From: Xenorhabdus vietnamensis
GTDB taxonomy: Bacteria; Pseudomonadota; Gammaproteobacteria; Enterobacterales; Enterobacteriaceae
Assembly (NCBI RefSeq): GCF_002127535.1
Contig: NZ_MUBJ01000017.1
Span: 1 to 64,000 of the forward strand
Length of the DNA: 64,000 bases
Direction: 5' to 3'
A model generated the notes under the pieces. It did not search any database. It had not been told where the DNA came from and saw only the letters and a list, made by a program, of their open reading frames with translations. Of this stretch, positions 1 to 9,642 are shown in pieces. The stretch's first letter is position 1, and every line of letters begins with the position of its first letter. The position numbers and the translations under genes are program-made.

Positions 1-122
1 TCTTGTTCCCAGATTTTGGCAGGGGATGGCATGTGACACCGCCTTTTATTTAAGGAAGAAGAGCCCCATCATGGCACAATAGGGATTACGGCTGTAGTAC
101 TAACCAAGATTTTTCGCAAAAA
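1..122 (+). other. damaged 5' end of yfhM
   Basis: This stretch should hold the signal peptide and first ~100 codons of yfhM but contains no intact frame. Homology to E. coli YfhM continues upstream of the first available ATG as NQDFSQK (about 102-122), in frame with the gene, but that frame is closed by TAA at 51-53. A preceding stretch reading ITAVVLT (about 85-105) lies in a different frame, as if a few bases were lost. That frame in turn has TGA at 34-36. No lipobox or signal peptide is visible. A rearrangement, a frameshift or a sequencing error are all possible. Confidence 0.5.
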
Positions 123-3100
123 ATGCACCTTGTTGATGTAAAATCGGGAAAATTGGATGGTGCATGGGAACTTTCTAATAACCAGATGGAGCTTAGGTTG
201 CGTCATTTGCCACCTTCCCGTGAATTACGATTGACGGTTGATGAAGGTATAAAAGGCATAAATGAGCGTCGATTGACGACGGGTTATCAGAAAAAATTTA
301 ATACAGCCCCTATCACTCCTACAGTTGGATTTGCCAGTAAAGGCTTATTATTACCTAGCAAGATAGCGGAAGGATTGCCTGTTCTGGCCCTCAATGTGGA
401 TCGCGTAGATGTCAATTTTTTCCGCATCAAAGATGAAGCATTACCTTCATTTATCGCCAGTTGGCAATACAGCCGTAACATGAATTATTGGAATTCCAAA
501 GAATTACTGCAAGAAACTGAATTAATTTATACAGGCCGTTTTGATCTCAACCCTACCGCCAATACCCGTGAAAAAATATTGCTGCCACTAAGTAACATCA
601 AAGAACTGCAAAGAGATGGCGTTTATCTGGCAGTCATGCAGCAGGCGGGAAAATATTCCTATAGTAATCCAGTTACCCTGTTCACATTGAGTGATATTGG
701 CGTTTCCATGCACAGTTATCTGAACAGGATCGATGTCTTTACCCAATCACTGGAACAAGGCTCTGGTCTGAAAGGCGTTGAGATCCGTTTATTGGACGCC
801 AAAGGGCAGTCTGTGGCAAAAGCGACAACAGACAGTGATGGGCATGCTTCGCTTGAAAAAAGTAATAAAGCAAGATTATTGCTGGCTACCCAGAATGGAC
901 ACTCCAGCATGATCGACTTGAATTCGCCAGCATTAGATCTCTCCGAATTTGATATCGGTGGGTCGCAAGGGTATAGCAAACAGTTTTTTGTATTCGGCCC
1001 AAGAGATCTTTATCGGCCAGGAGAAACATTGATTGTTAATGGCTTACTGCGTGATGCTGATGGTCATCCACTAAAATCACAGCCAGTTAAAGTGGATGTA
1101 TTGAAAGCAGATAATCAGGTTGTTCGCAGTTTTGTCTGGCAAGCAGAAAACGATCTATACCAATATCGTTACCCGATTCCTCGTGAGGCTGAAACGGGAA
1201 TGTGGTCACTGCGATTTGATTTAGGCGATAACACACCACGATATTACAAGTTTAACGTTGAAGATTTCATGCCTGAAAGAATGGCACTAGAAATTAAAGG
1301 AAACGTTGATAATCAGCCTGTACTTACAGATGAAAATGTTGAATTCACAATAACAGGTCGTTACCTGTACGGCGCTCCTGCTGCTGATAATCGTTTGCAA
1401 GGGCAATTATTCCTGAGTCCTGTCCGTAATGCCGTAACAAAATTACCGGGATATGAATTCGGCTCCATAAAAGAAACTGATTTGAGACGGACACTGGATG
1501 AATTTGATTTAACCTTAGACAGTGAAGGGAAAACTAACCTTTCTGTCAGCAATAATAACTGGAAGTCTGTCACATCTCCGGTAACAGTCATTGTACAAGC
1601 CAGTTTGCTGGAGTCTGGTGGACGTCCGGTAACACGTCGTGCTGAACAGGCTATCTGGCCTGCTGAAAAATTGGTTGGTGTACGCCCGCTTTTCAATAAG
1701 AAGGTCATTTATGACTATCGTACTGGCCGTGATGAAAACCGCTATAACGTAGATGAAAATTCATTGGCAGAATTTGAAATAGTTTATGCGGATGCCAGCG
1801 GCAAAAAATATGCTGCATCAGAATTAAAGGCGCGCCTGATATATGAACGACGTGATTACTATTGGCGTTGGTCTGATAGTACAGGCTGGGATTCGGGTTA
1901 TGACCAGAAAGATTTGGTAATGGCTGATGAACATGTACAGACTACGGAAAACGGCACAGCTAAAATCAGTTTCCCTGTGGACTGGGGTACTTATCGAATT
2001 GAAGTTTTCAATCCGCAAAATCAGCTCGTCACCAGCTTAAATTTCTGGGCGGGGTATTCATGGCAGGATAATACCGGAGGTACAGGGGCCGTGCGTCCGG
2101 ATCAGGTTAAATTGTCACTGGATAAACCCGCCTATAAACCGGGTGAAAAAATGAAAGTGCGCTTGTTTGCACCACAAGAAGGTAAAGGTTATTTGTTGGT
2201 GGAATCCAGTGATGGCCCATTGTGGTGGCAGGAAATAAATGTCACAGAAAAAGGCTTGGATGTTGAGGTTCCCATTAATCAGGCGTGGGTTCGCCATGAT
2301 TTATATCTCACTGCGGTTGTTGTGCGTCCGGGTGATAAATCCCGTCAGGCAACACCTAAGCGAGCAATCGGTGTATTGCATATACCACTGACGGATGAAG
2401 GACGTAAGCTGAATTTAGCTTTAAATGCACCTGACAAGATTCGTCCAAACCAGGATCTCTCAGTCAAAATCAAAGTTACTCCTCAGCAGGGGCAACCACT
2501 GCCTAAACAAGTTAATGTCCTGCTTTCAGCGGTAGATTCAGGAGTATTAAGTATTACTAATTTTAAAACACCCGACCCTTATGAAGCGTTCTTTGGCCGT
2601 AAACGTTATAGCGTTGATCAATACGATGTTTACGGCCATCTGATTGAAGCAGAAGGTCGTCAGGCCAACCTGCGCTTTGGTGGGGATGGGAGTGATAGTA
2701 CGCTGGATCGAGGTGGTAAAAAGCCACTGACGGAAGTAAAAATCATTGCAGAGCAAGCCAAACCGATTACTTTGAATGCCGATGGAGAAGGTGAGATTAC
2801 CCTGCCTATTCCTGATTTCAATGGAGAGCTCAGATTGATGGCGCAGGCATGGAGTAGTGATGAATACGGTCACAGTGAACGTAAAATCATTGTCGCGGCA
2901 CCGGTCATTACTCAGATGTCATTGCCTCGCTTTATGGCGGGAGGTGATCAGTCCCAATTGTCGTTGGATATCACCAATTCAACGGAGCAACCTCAGATCC
3001 TGACATTGAAGTTTGCTGCTGAAGGATTGGTTAAATTACAAGGAATAACAAGCAAAAAACTCATATTGGAAAAAGGGAAACGGACAACTATCCAGATTCC

Positions 3101-4805
3101 GGTTAAAGCAGATTATGGATTTGGACAAGGTGAAATTTTTCTGACCATTGATGGCTTGAACCTGTCTGACGAAAAACTGACACAGTATAAAAACAGTTGG
3201 AAAATAGGCGTGCGTCCTGCACACCCAGCCAAAACTATTCAATTTGCTGATGTGATTCATCAAGGCCAAAATTGGCAATTACCTCTGACAGCCATTTCAG
3301 GTTTGGCACCAGAAACAGTAGAAGGGCAGCTATTGCTGACTAGTAGGCCACCATTGCAAATTGCACGTTATATTCGTGAATTATATGCTTATCCTTACGG
3401 CTGTCTGGAACAAACGGTGAGTGGGCTTTATCCGTCACTCTATTCCAATGAAGCTGAATTGAAAAAGCTGGGTATTAACACACAAAGTGATGAAAAACGC
3501 AGGAAGGCCATTGAGGCTGGTATTGCACACTTGTTGAGCATGCAGCGCCATGATGGCAGTTTTTCGTTGTGGAATCGTAATGGTGATGAAGAATTCTGGT
3601 TGACAGCTTATACAACGGATTTTCTGTTTCATGCAACCCAGCAGGGTTACAGTGTCCCCGTTGATGCCCTGAAAGCGGCTAATAACCGCTTACTGCGTTA
3701 CCTACAGGATAGAACTATCATCAGTGATCGTTATAATGGTTCACGTATAGCGACACAATTTTCTGTACAGGCTTATGCTGGCTTGGTGTTGGCTAATCAG
3801 CAAAAAGCACCGTTGAGTGGATTGAGGCAGCTCTATGAACGTCGGATGCAGGCTGAAAGTGGCTTGTCTCTGGTTCAGCTGGGTGTTGCACTAAAAATGA
3901 TGGGTGATAATACCCGTGGTAATGAGGCTGTTCGATTGGGTGTCAATAAACCCCGTGAGCCGGGTTATGGATTGGGTGACTATGGCAGTGTTATCCGTGA
4001 TAACGCACTGATTGTTGCCCTGTTGACAGAGCACAATATGTCGCAGAAAGATCGTGACGAAAAACTGCTTAGTTTATCCAATGAGTTGTCAAGTCGCCGT
4101 TACTTCTCAACACAGGAAAGTAATTCGCTGTATCTGGCTGGACGTCACTTTATTAGCACCACTGAACAACAGTGGAAAGCAGCAATTAACCAGCAAATGC
4201 CGCCACTTAACCGTGATAGTGCATTGACTGAGACATTAACGGCAAACCAGATTTTAAAAGGTGTGGATATCAGCAACCGTGGTGACAGTACACTGTACTC
4301 GCGTTTGAATATAGTGGGATATCCACTGAACACTCCTAACCCTTACTCAAATGTACTGAAAATTAAGCGAACTTACTTTGATTTAAACGGTAATTCAGCC
4401 TACATCCAACGCATGAAAAGTGGGGAGATGGTCGTTGTTAAGTTAGAAGTCAGTGCAAGCCAATCAGTGCCAGATGCCTTAATAGTGGATTTACTGCCAG
4501 CCGGATTGGAGATTGAAAACCAAAACTTGGCAGCCAGTAGCGCCAGCTTGAATGATAGTGCGACGGGTTTGAAAGATTTTATTGAAGAAATGCAAAATGC
4601 TGATATCCGTCACATCGAATACCGAGATGATCGCTTTGTTGCCGCAGTTGCTGTGCCATCTTATAAATCAGTAACATTACTGTATTTGGCTCGTGCAGTT
4701 GCACCAGGAGTTTATCAAGTACCAGCACCACAGGTTGAATCCATGTATGTCCCTAACTGGCGTGCTGTGGGTGAAACTGACTCTAGACTGGAAGTTGTCC
4801 GCTAA
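123..4805 (+). CDS. yfhM: Bacterial alpha-2-macroglobulin, N-terminally truncated
   Basis: Periplasmic protease-trap protein of the bacterial alpha-2-macroglobulin family, normally a lipoprotein anchored in the inner membrane and working beside the peptidoglycan repair enzyme PbpC. Similarity to E. coli YfhM (about 1650 aa) runs through the whole 1560 aa, with bait-region, MG and terpenoid-cyclase-like thioester domains. The thioester motif CLEQ is intact at residues 1094-1097. The reading frame has no export signal: the ATG used here is only the first in the open frame, and homologous residues lie upstream of it. Either the true start lies beyond a frameshift upstream or the gene is a 5'-truncated pseudogene. 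pbpC follows after 57 bp, as in E. coli. The family assignment is secure; whether the product is exported is doubtful. Confidence 0.85.
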   Translation: MHLVDVKSGKLDGAWELSNNQMELRLRHLPPSRELRLTVDEGIKGINERRLTTGYQKKFNTAPITPTVGFASKGLLLPSKIAEGLPVLALNVDRVDVNFFRIKDEALPSFIASWQYSRNMNYWNSKELLQETELIYTGRFDLNPTANTREKILLPLSNIKELQRDGVYLAVMQQAGKYSYSNPVTLFTLSDIGVSMHSYLNRIDVFTQSLEQGSGLKGVEIRLLDAKGQSVAKATTDSDGHASLEKSNKARLLLATQNGHSSMIDLNSPALDLSEFDIGGSQGYSKQFFVFGPRDLYRPGETLIVNGLLRDADGHPLKSQPVKVDVLKADNQVVRSFVWQAENDLYQYRYPIPREAETGMWSLRFDLGDNTPRYYKFNVEDFMPERMALEIKGNVDNQPVLTDENVEFTITGRYLYGAPAADNRLQGQLFLSPVRNAVTKLPGYEFGSIKETDLRRTLDEFDLTLDSEGKTNLSVSNNNWKSVTSPVTVIVQASLLESGGRPVTRRAEQAIWPAEKLVGVRPLFNKKVIYDYRTGRDENRYNVDENSLAEFEIVYADASGKKYAASELKARLIYERRDYYWRWSDSTGWDSGYDQKDLVMADEHVQTTENGTAKISFPVDWGTYRIEVFNPQNQLVTSLNFWAGYSWQDNTGGTGAVRPDQVKLSLDKPAYKPGEKMKVRLFAPQEGKGYLLVESSDGPLWWQEINVTEKGLDVEVPINQAWVRHDLYLTAVVVRPGDKSRQATPKRAIGVLHIPLTDEGRKLNLALNAPDKIRPNQDLSVKIKVTPQQGQPLPKQVNVLLSAVDSGVLSITNFKTPDPYEAFFGRKRYSVDQYDVYGHLIEAEGRQANLRFGGDGSDSTLDRGGKKPLTEVKIIAEQAKPITLNADGEGEITLPIPDFNGELRLMAQAWSSDEYGHSERKIIVAAPVITQMSLPRFMAGGDQSQLSLDITNSTEQPQILTLKFAAEGLVKLQGITSKKLILEKGKRTTIQIPVKADYGFGQGEIFLTIDGLNLSDEKLTQYKNSWKIGVRPAHPAKTIQFADVIHQGQNWQLPLTAISGLAPETVEGQLLLTSRPPLQIARYIRELYAYPYGCLEQTVSGLYPSLYSNEAELKKLGINTQSDEKRRKAIEAGIAHLLSMQRHDGSFSLWNRNGDEEFWLTAYTTDFLFHATQQGYSVPVDALKAANNRLLRYLQDRTIISDRYNGSRIATQFSVQAYAGLVLANQQKAPLSGLRQLYERRMQAESGLSLVQLGVALKMMGDNTRGNEAVRLGVNKPREPGYGLGDYGSVIRDNALIVALLTEHNMSQKDRDEKLLSLSNELSSRRYFSTQESNSLYLAGRHFISTTEQQWKAAINQQMPPLNRDSALTETLTANQILKGVDISNRGDSTLYSRLNIVGYPLNTPNPYSNVLKIKRTYFDLNGNSAYIQRMKSGEMVVVKLEVSASQSVPDALIVDLLPAGLEIENQNLAASSASLNDSATGLKDFIEEMQNADIRHIEYRDDRFVAAVAVPSYKSVTLLYLARAVAPGVYQVPAPQVESMYVPNWRAVGETDSRLEVVR

Positions 4806-4862
4806 TCATTATTAGCTCCTATCTTCCGAGATAGGGGCTATTTCCTTTCGGATACGGTTTGA

Positions 4863-7196
4863 ATGAGAAAATTGTTCTCCCGCAGTTATCTGCTTATCTT
4901 GACGATTACTCTGGTTGTTTTGTTGGTTTCCTCCACCGCAATGTGGCTGGCAGATAAAACCTGGCCATTGCCAATACATAACGTCAAAATGGCGCGTGTA
5001 GTGGTGGGGGTTGATGGCACACCGTTGTGGCGTTTTACTGATAGCGAGGGGATCTGGCGTTATCCCGTTACTTTAGATCAAGTCTCTCCTGAATACCTTC
5101 AGGCATTACTGACTTATGAAGATCGCTGGTTTTATAAACATCCCGGTATCAACCCAATCTCCCTTTTGCGGGCTGCATGGCAAGATCTTCGCGCAGGAAA
5201 AATAGTATCTGGGGGGAGTACCATTTCCATGCAAGTTGCCCGGCTGATTGATCCACACCCACGTACTTTTACGGGAAAATTCAAACAAATTTGGCGCACA
5301 CTGCAACTGGAATGGCACTATTCAAAAGATGAAATTTTGGAGATGTATCTGAATCGTGCGCCATTTGGTGGCACATTGGAGGGTATTGGGGCAGCAAGCT
5401 GGGCTTATTTAGGGAAATCACCATCTGAACTTTCGTCTGGAGAGGCGGCACTATTGGCTGTATTGCCACAAGCCCCCAGCAGGTTAAGGCCGGATCGCTA
5501 TCCAGAACGAGCGCAAGCAGCACGTGATAAGGTATTGGAGCGATTGGCGCAATATCATGTTTGGTCAGAGAAAAAAGTAGCTGATGTTAAAGAAGAAAAC
5601 ATATGGCTGGCTCCACGTCAAATTCCCCATCTTGTGCCATTATTGGCAAGGCGAATGGTGAATGAAAATCAGCAGGAAGTGATCCAAACGACCATCGATA
5701 TTGGTCTGCAACGTCAATTGGAAGATATGGCACTTAACTGGAAATATCAGTTGGCAGCCAAAACATCAATTGGTGTATTAATTGTGGATCACACTGACAT
5801 GTCCGTTAAAGCCTATATTGGTTCTGTAGATTTTCAGGATGATAGTCGTTTTGGGCACGTGGATATGATAAGCGCGTGGCGTTCGCCTGGCTCCACACTG
5901 AAACCCTTTTTATATGCCATGGTGTTGGATGATGGGTTAATTCATGGTGAGTCTTTATTACAGGATGTTCCCCGTCGCTTTAATGATTATAGACCCGGTA
6001 ATTTTGATAGTGGATTCAATGGGCCAGTGAGTGCTAGTGATGCATTGGTAAGATCATTGAATTTACCCGCAGTGCAGCTTCTTGAAGCCTATGGTGCTAA
6101 ACGGTTTACGGCTAATTTGCATAATGTGGGAATGAAACTGCGTTTCCCATTGGGCAGTGAACCTAATTTATCCCTTATTTTAGGGGGAACTGCTGCTCGT
6201 ATGGATGAGTTGGTTTCGGCTTACAGTGCCTTTGCCCGTCAGGGAAAAGTATCCCCACTGCGTTTTACACCGCAGCAGAAAGTACGGGACAGGCAATTAT
6301 TCTCTGCCGGAGCGGCTTGGATTGTCAGAAGGATTATGGCTGGTGAGGGGCGTCCTCAGCCTGATGATATTTTGCCCGCCAGTGTTCCGCTGGCATGGAA
6401 AACAGGTACAAGCTATGGCTATAGAGATGCATGGGTAATTGGCTTGAATGCTCGTTATACCATAGGAGTTTGGGTTGGCAGACCAGACGGAACCCCTGTC
6501 ATTGGTCAGTTTGGGTATGCTACGGCGATACCAATCATGAATCAAATAAATGGATTATTGATGGAGAATTTGCGTTATAGCTCAATACGTACTCCTGTTG
6601 ATCCCCGGCCAGCCAGTGTCACGCAAGCAACCATTTGCTGGCCGAGTGGAACTATTCTGCCTCAAGGCAGCAATAACTGTCGGCAGCGTCGTCTGAGCTG
6701 GATTCTGGATAATACGATTCCCCCGACACTATCTGCAGTGGAACAAGAAAGTATTTCAGGGATCAATGAGCGGATATGGCTGGATAAAAATGGCTTGCGT
6801 GTTGCTCCTGATTGCCCTGATGCCCACTCTGAAACGGTAAGTTTGTGGCCAATCACATTGGAAGCATGGCTACCCGTTAAGGAACGTCGTGCAAGTCGGC
6901 TTCCACCCATTAATCTAAAATGCCCACCCATAAAAATGGATGAAGCACCACTATTGATTATTGGAATCCGTGAAGGAGAAGTGTTGAAGCGTATTCCGGG
7001 TAAAAAAGATTTGGACTTACGGATCACGACGCAAGGAGGTAGTGGTAAACAATGGTGGTTTTTGAATGGTGAACAAGTTGCCGTGACAGAAAATAACCAA
7101 TCTTGGAGCAAAACTTTATCACAACCAAGTAAATATCAGCTCAGTGTTTTAGATTTTAGTGGTCAAGTCAGTTCAATCAATTTTATGCTGAGATGA
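4863..7196 (+). CDS. pbpC: Penicillin-binding protein 1C
   Basis: Bifunctional peptidoglycan glycosyltransferase/transpeptidase-like protein of the inner membrane, partner of YfhM. An N-terminal membrane anchor (about residues 8-28) is followed by the GT51 domain with the catalytic Glu in the EDRWF motif (E86). The penicillin-binding domain has the STLK box (S344-K347), an SLN box and KTGTS (K513). A C-terminal PBP-C/BiPBP domain ends the 777 aa chain, close to the E. coli length of 770. The yfhM-pbpC pair and short spacing indicate one transcription unit. Nothing in the sequence suggests loss of function. Confidence 0.95.
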   Translation: MRKLFSRSYLLILTITLVVLLVSSTAMWLADKTWPLPIHNVKMARVVVGVDGTPLWRFTDSEGIWRYPVTLDQVSPEYLQALLTYEDRWFYKHPGINPISLLRAAWQDLRAGKIVSGGSTISMQVARLIDPHPRTFTGKFKQIWRTLQLEWHYSKDEILEMYLNRAPFGGTLEGIGAASWAYLGKSPSELSSGEAALLAVLPQAPSRLRPDRYPERAQAARDKVLERLAQYHVWSEKKVADVKEENIWLAPRQIPHLVPLLARRMVNENQQEVIQTTIDIGLQRQLEDMALNWKYQLAAKTSIGVLIVDHTDMSVKAYIGSVDFQDDSRFGHVDMISAWRSPGSTLKPFLYAMVLDDGLIHGESLLQDVPRRFNDYRPGNFDSGFNGPVSASDALVRSLNLPAVQLLEAYGAKRFTANLHNVGMKLRFPLGSEPNLSLILGGTAARMDELVSAYSAFARQGKVSPLRFTPQQKVRDRQLFSAGAAWIVRRIMAGEGRPQPDDILPASVPLAWKTGTSYGYRDAWVIGLNARYTIGVWVGRPDGTPVIGQFGYATAIPIMNQINGLLMENLRYSSIRTPVDPRPASVTQATICWPSGTILPQGSNNCRQRRLSWILDNTIPPTLSAVEQESISGINERIWLDKNGLRVAPDCPDAHSETVSLWPITLEAWLPVKERRASRLPPINLKCPPIKMDEAPLLIIGIREGEVLKRIPGKKDLDLRITTQGGSGKQWWFLNGEQVAVTENNQSWSKTLSQPSKYQLSVLDFSGQVSSINFMLR

Positions 7197-7323
7197 TAGT
7201 TGAGGTGGTTCAGACACTGTTTAGGGTATTACTTCTTCATGATATTTTTCATAAAAAACATAAGCTTAGATATGTGATCTGTTCCTGAGTGCAATTTATT
7301 TCATGTTTAATGATGAGATATTA

Positions 7324-7351
7324 TTGTTTTACGATAATTTTTGATTATAAT
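7324..7351 (+). promoter_or_regulatory. candidate sigma-70 promoter for the DUF2975 gene
   Basis: TTGTTT at 7324-7329 and a perfect TATAAT at 7346-7351 are separated by 16 bp and lie about 20 bp before the first possible start codon. Only the -10 box is strong; the assignment is by eye. Confidence 0.4.
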
Positions 7352-7371
7352 TTGATCCAAACTCAAAGCGG

Positions 7372-7944
7372 ATGATATGTATAATGCGCACTTCAAAACT
7401 CACACGAATAACGACAATTAGTTTGGTGATGTCTAAATTATCGCTGCTGATTATTTTTGCTGTGATAGTGATGAATATTACTAGCTGGCTGGAACCAAAA
7501 TTAATTTTGGAAAAATATGGGTTTGAATTTTCCCTGACTGGGAGAATATTATCACATTTTGATAAGGATACTTTTAGTACGTGGAAATTAATGGGAGGAA
7601 TATTGATATCAACCATCCCACTATTATCGTTAGTAGGTAGTTTTTGGGCTTTTTATCGATTGTTCGGCAATTACAGAAAAGGTGATTATTTTTCCAAAGA
7701 TACAGTTAAATATTTAGAATACGCAGGTTGGGGGGTAGTTTTATGGAGTATTTTAGATATTTTTTGTGAGCCTCTACTAACGCTGTGGTTAACAATGTCT
7801 GCGCCAGCAGGTGAACGCTTTATTTCATTAAGTTTAACTTCCAGTCATTTTGTTGCGATTTTCATTTCAGTTTGTCTGATGATCATCTCACGTATTCTTT
7901 ATCAAGCATGTGATATATATGAAGAAAACCAGAGTATTTTATAG
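7372..7944 (+). CDS. DUF2975 family membrane protein
   Basis: A 190 aa protein resembling the DUF2975 family, whose function is unknown. Four hydrophobic segments are visible, at roughly residues 20-38, 78-98, 120-140 and 163-180. An internal ATG at 7384 would remove four residues and is an equally plausible start. The gene is followed eight bases later by a small XRE-type regulator; DUF2975 proteins are commonly paired with such YozG-like regulators, so a membrane protein plus cognate repressor module is likely. It lies between pbpC and ndk, adjacent genes in E. coli, so it is an insertion relative to that order. Confidence 0.75.
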   Translation: MICIMRTSKLTRITTISLVMSKLSLLIIFAVIVMNITSWLEPKLILEKYGFEFSLTGRILSHFDKDTFSTWKLMGGILISTIPLLSLVGSFWAFYRLFGNYRKGDYFSKDTVKYLEYAGWGVVLWSILDIFCEPLLTLWLTMSAPAGERFISLSLTSSHFVAIFISVCLMIISRILYQACDIYEENQSIL

Positions 7945-7952
7945 GAGATACC

Positions 7953-8159
7953 GTGGCAATTCTTATTAATCTTGACGTGATCATGGCAAAACGTAAGGTT
8001 AAATCTAAAGACTTAGCTCTAGCCATTGGTATTACTGAACAAAATCTTTCTCTGCTGAAAACAGGAAAAATTAAAGGTATTCGATTTTCTACCCTGAATG
8101 CTATTTGTCAATATTTGGATTGCCAACCTGGGGATATATTGGAATTTAAAGAAGATTAG
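7953..8159 (+). CDS. Small XRE-family transcriptional regulator
   Basis: A 68 aa protein that is almost entirely one Cro/C1-type helix-turn-helix domain. The segment around SKDLALAIGITEQNLSLLK supplies the helices, and the C-terminal CQYLDCQPGDILEF is typical of COG3655/YozG-like proteins. The start is GTG, with GGAG about seven bases upstream, and an internal ATG lies at 7983. The spacing to the preceding DUF2975 gene implies co-transcription. It probably controls its own two-gene operon; the operator was not identified. Confidence 0.85.
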   Translation: MAILINLDVIMAKRKVKSKDLALAIGITEQNLSLLKTGKIKGIRFSTLNAICQYLDCQPGDILEFKED

Positions 8160-8221
8160 TTATTCAATTATTATACCCGTGGATTGGGGAATTAATTAAA
8201 CGTCAACAGTGAGGAAATAAG

Positions 8222-8539
8222 ATGAGATATTTTTCATATGTTTTATTGCTGGGTGCATTTTATATTCCTGCATCTTTTGCTGATACATCAGTGACAGGTG
8301 TTAAACGTAACCAAGAGTCAGCCCAACAGGGAGCGTTGATAAAATGTACAGATTTATTACCTGCAGACCGTAAATATACCATTAGTATTATTGGAAAATT
8401 GGATAAAACAACTAAAGATGCCAATCAGCGATTAAAAGGAAATCTTAATGTTTCTGATGAAACTAATAAACCGTTAAATCAGGAAATGGGTGAAGCAGTT
8501 AAACCTTTCGTTCAATGTGTCACAGATACGGTTTTATAA
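8222..8539 (+). CDS. Small secreted protein of unknown function
   Basis: A 105 aa protein with a clear Sec signal peptide: short basic N-terminus, hydrophobic core at residues 5-17 and a likely cut after SFA, leaving about 84 residues. The mature part is hydrophilic and contains two cysteines (KCTDLL and FVQCVT), which could form a disulfide in the periplasm. GAGG lies eight bases before the ATG. I do not recognise the family. It follows the DUF2975/XRE pair by 62 bp and is closed by a strong hairpin terminator, so it may be the third gene of that accessory unit. Confidence 0.7.
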   Translation: MRYFSYVLLLGAFYIPASFADTSVTGVKRNQESAQQGALIKCTDLLPADRKYTISIIGKLDKTTKDANQRLKGNLNVSDETNKPLNQEMGEAVKPFVQCVTDTVL

Positions 8540-8582
8540 TTGATATTAAGTTAAAAAATACCAATTCAATGATCGTGATCAA

Positions 8583-8625
8583 AATGCCTATTCGGGATTT
8601 ATTCGCCCAAATAGGCATTGTTTTA
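8583..8625 (+). terminator. intrinsic terminator after the secreted-protein gene
   Basis: A perfect 10-bp inverted repeat (AATGCCTATT at 8583-8592 with AATAGGCATT at 8610-8619), extended inward by GGG/CCC, is followed by GTTTTA. Confidence 0.8.
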
Positions 8626-8971
8626 TAAAATCAGCAGAGCAAGAAAGAATAACACACAGTGCAGATATTTTGTCCAATGTTAAGGTTAAATATCAGTAAA
8701 GCAATTTAACTTGCCGGATGTAATCAAGCAAAAATGTGATTTATGCTAAAAAATGATAATTTTCGCTAAGAAAGTTTTAATAAAATGTTGTGTTTTTTGT
8801 AGGCAAGCAGAAAGTCTCCTCCTATAATCAACGCCTATTTTTATTCCTGTCAGATATCAGATACAGGGTAGAGTTGTCCCTCCGGTTTTGTTTGGGGCAT
8901 AAAAAATTATAACGAATCATCGAATCATCGAATCATCGAATCATCGCTGAAAGTGCCAAAGAGGTTATCCA
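8626..8971 (+). promoter_or_regulatory. ndk upstream region
   Basis: No gene is seen here. A perfect TATAAT at 8823-8828 is a candidate -10 box for ndk, without a convincing -35. Between it and the start codon lies a four-copy 8-bp repeat (8913-8944). AGAGG at 8959-8963 is the probable ribosome binding site. Confidence 0.4.
8913..8944 (+). repeat. 4 x 8-bp tandem repeat in the ndk leader
   Basis: CGAATCAT is repeated four times without mismatch and ends 27 bp before the ndk start codon, downstream of the candidate promoter. The unit is not a multiple of three, unlike the repeats inside genes of this window. Confidence 0.95.
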
Positions 8972-9400
8972 ATGACAATTGAACGTACTTTTTCCATTAT
9001 TAAACCCAACGCAGTTAAGAAAGATGTTATCGGTTCTATCTATGCTCGCTTTGAAAGCGCAGGGTTTAAAATCATCGCGGCCAAAATGTTGCATCTGACT
9101 CGTGAGCAGGCGGAAGGTTTTTATGCTGAACACAAAGGCCGTCCTTTCTTTGATGGTCTGGTGGAGTTCATGACCTCTGGCCCAATTATGGTACAAGCTC
9201 TGGAAGGTGAAAATGTGGTTCAACGTCACCGTGATCTGATGGGCGCTACTAATCCTGATAATGCATTGGCAGGTACTCTGCGTGCAGACTACGCAGACAG
9301 CTTTACTGAAAATGCGGTTCACGGTTCTGACTCTGTTGAATCTGCAACCCGCGAGATTGCTTACTTTTTCAGTGATGATGAAGTTTTCCCTCGCTTTTAA
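8972..9400 (+). CDS. ndk: Nucleoside diphosphate kinase
   Basis: Transfers the terminal phosphate from ATP to nucleoside diphosphates through a phosphohistidine, keeping the NTP/dNTP pools balanced in the cytoplasm. The 142 aa protein matches the family over its full length, with the active-site His at H117 in the NAVHGSDS motif. It is flanked by its own upstream region and a strong terminator, so it is probably monocistronic. It sits before rlmN, as in other enterobacteria. Confidence 0.98.
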   Translation: MTIERTFSIIKPNAVKKDVIGSIYARFESAGFKIIAAKMLHLTREQAEGFYAEHKGRPFFDGLVEFMTSGPIMVQALEGENVVQRHRDLMGATNPDNALAGTLRADYADSFTENAVHGSDSVESATREIAYFFSDDEVFPRF

Positions 9401-9457
9401 AGCTCTTAGCTACATGTAGCATCTAAGTAGCATATAAACAGTAAAGTTTGTACAATG

Positions 9458-9497
9458 AAACGCCCCACTGATTTGATTCAGCGGGGCGTTTATTATT
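9458..9497 (+). terminator. intrinsic terminator after ndk
   Basis: AAACGCCCCACTG (9458-9470) pairs with CAGCGGGGCGTTT (9479-9491) with a single mismatch and is followed by a T-rich tract. Confidence 0.9.
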
Positions 9498-9642
9498 TTA
9501 TTTCAATGTTCGTTTAATTTGGCTCGAATTCAGTCTTGCCTAAAAAGATAATGACCATTGAATTGGCAGTCACCGCATGAAAACTTAGTGCTGAAATTAG
9601 ATCAGCATAAAGCCGAAAGTGTAACAACGAGGCGATGTAAAA

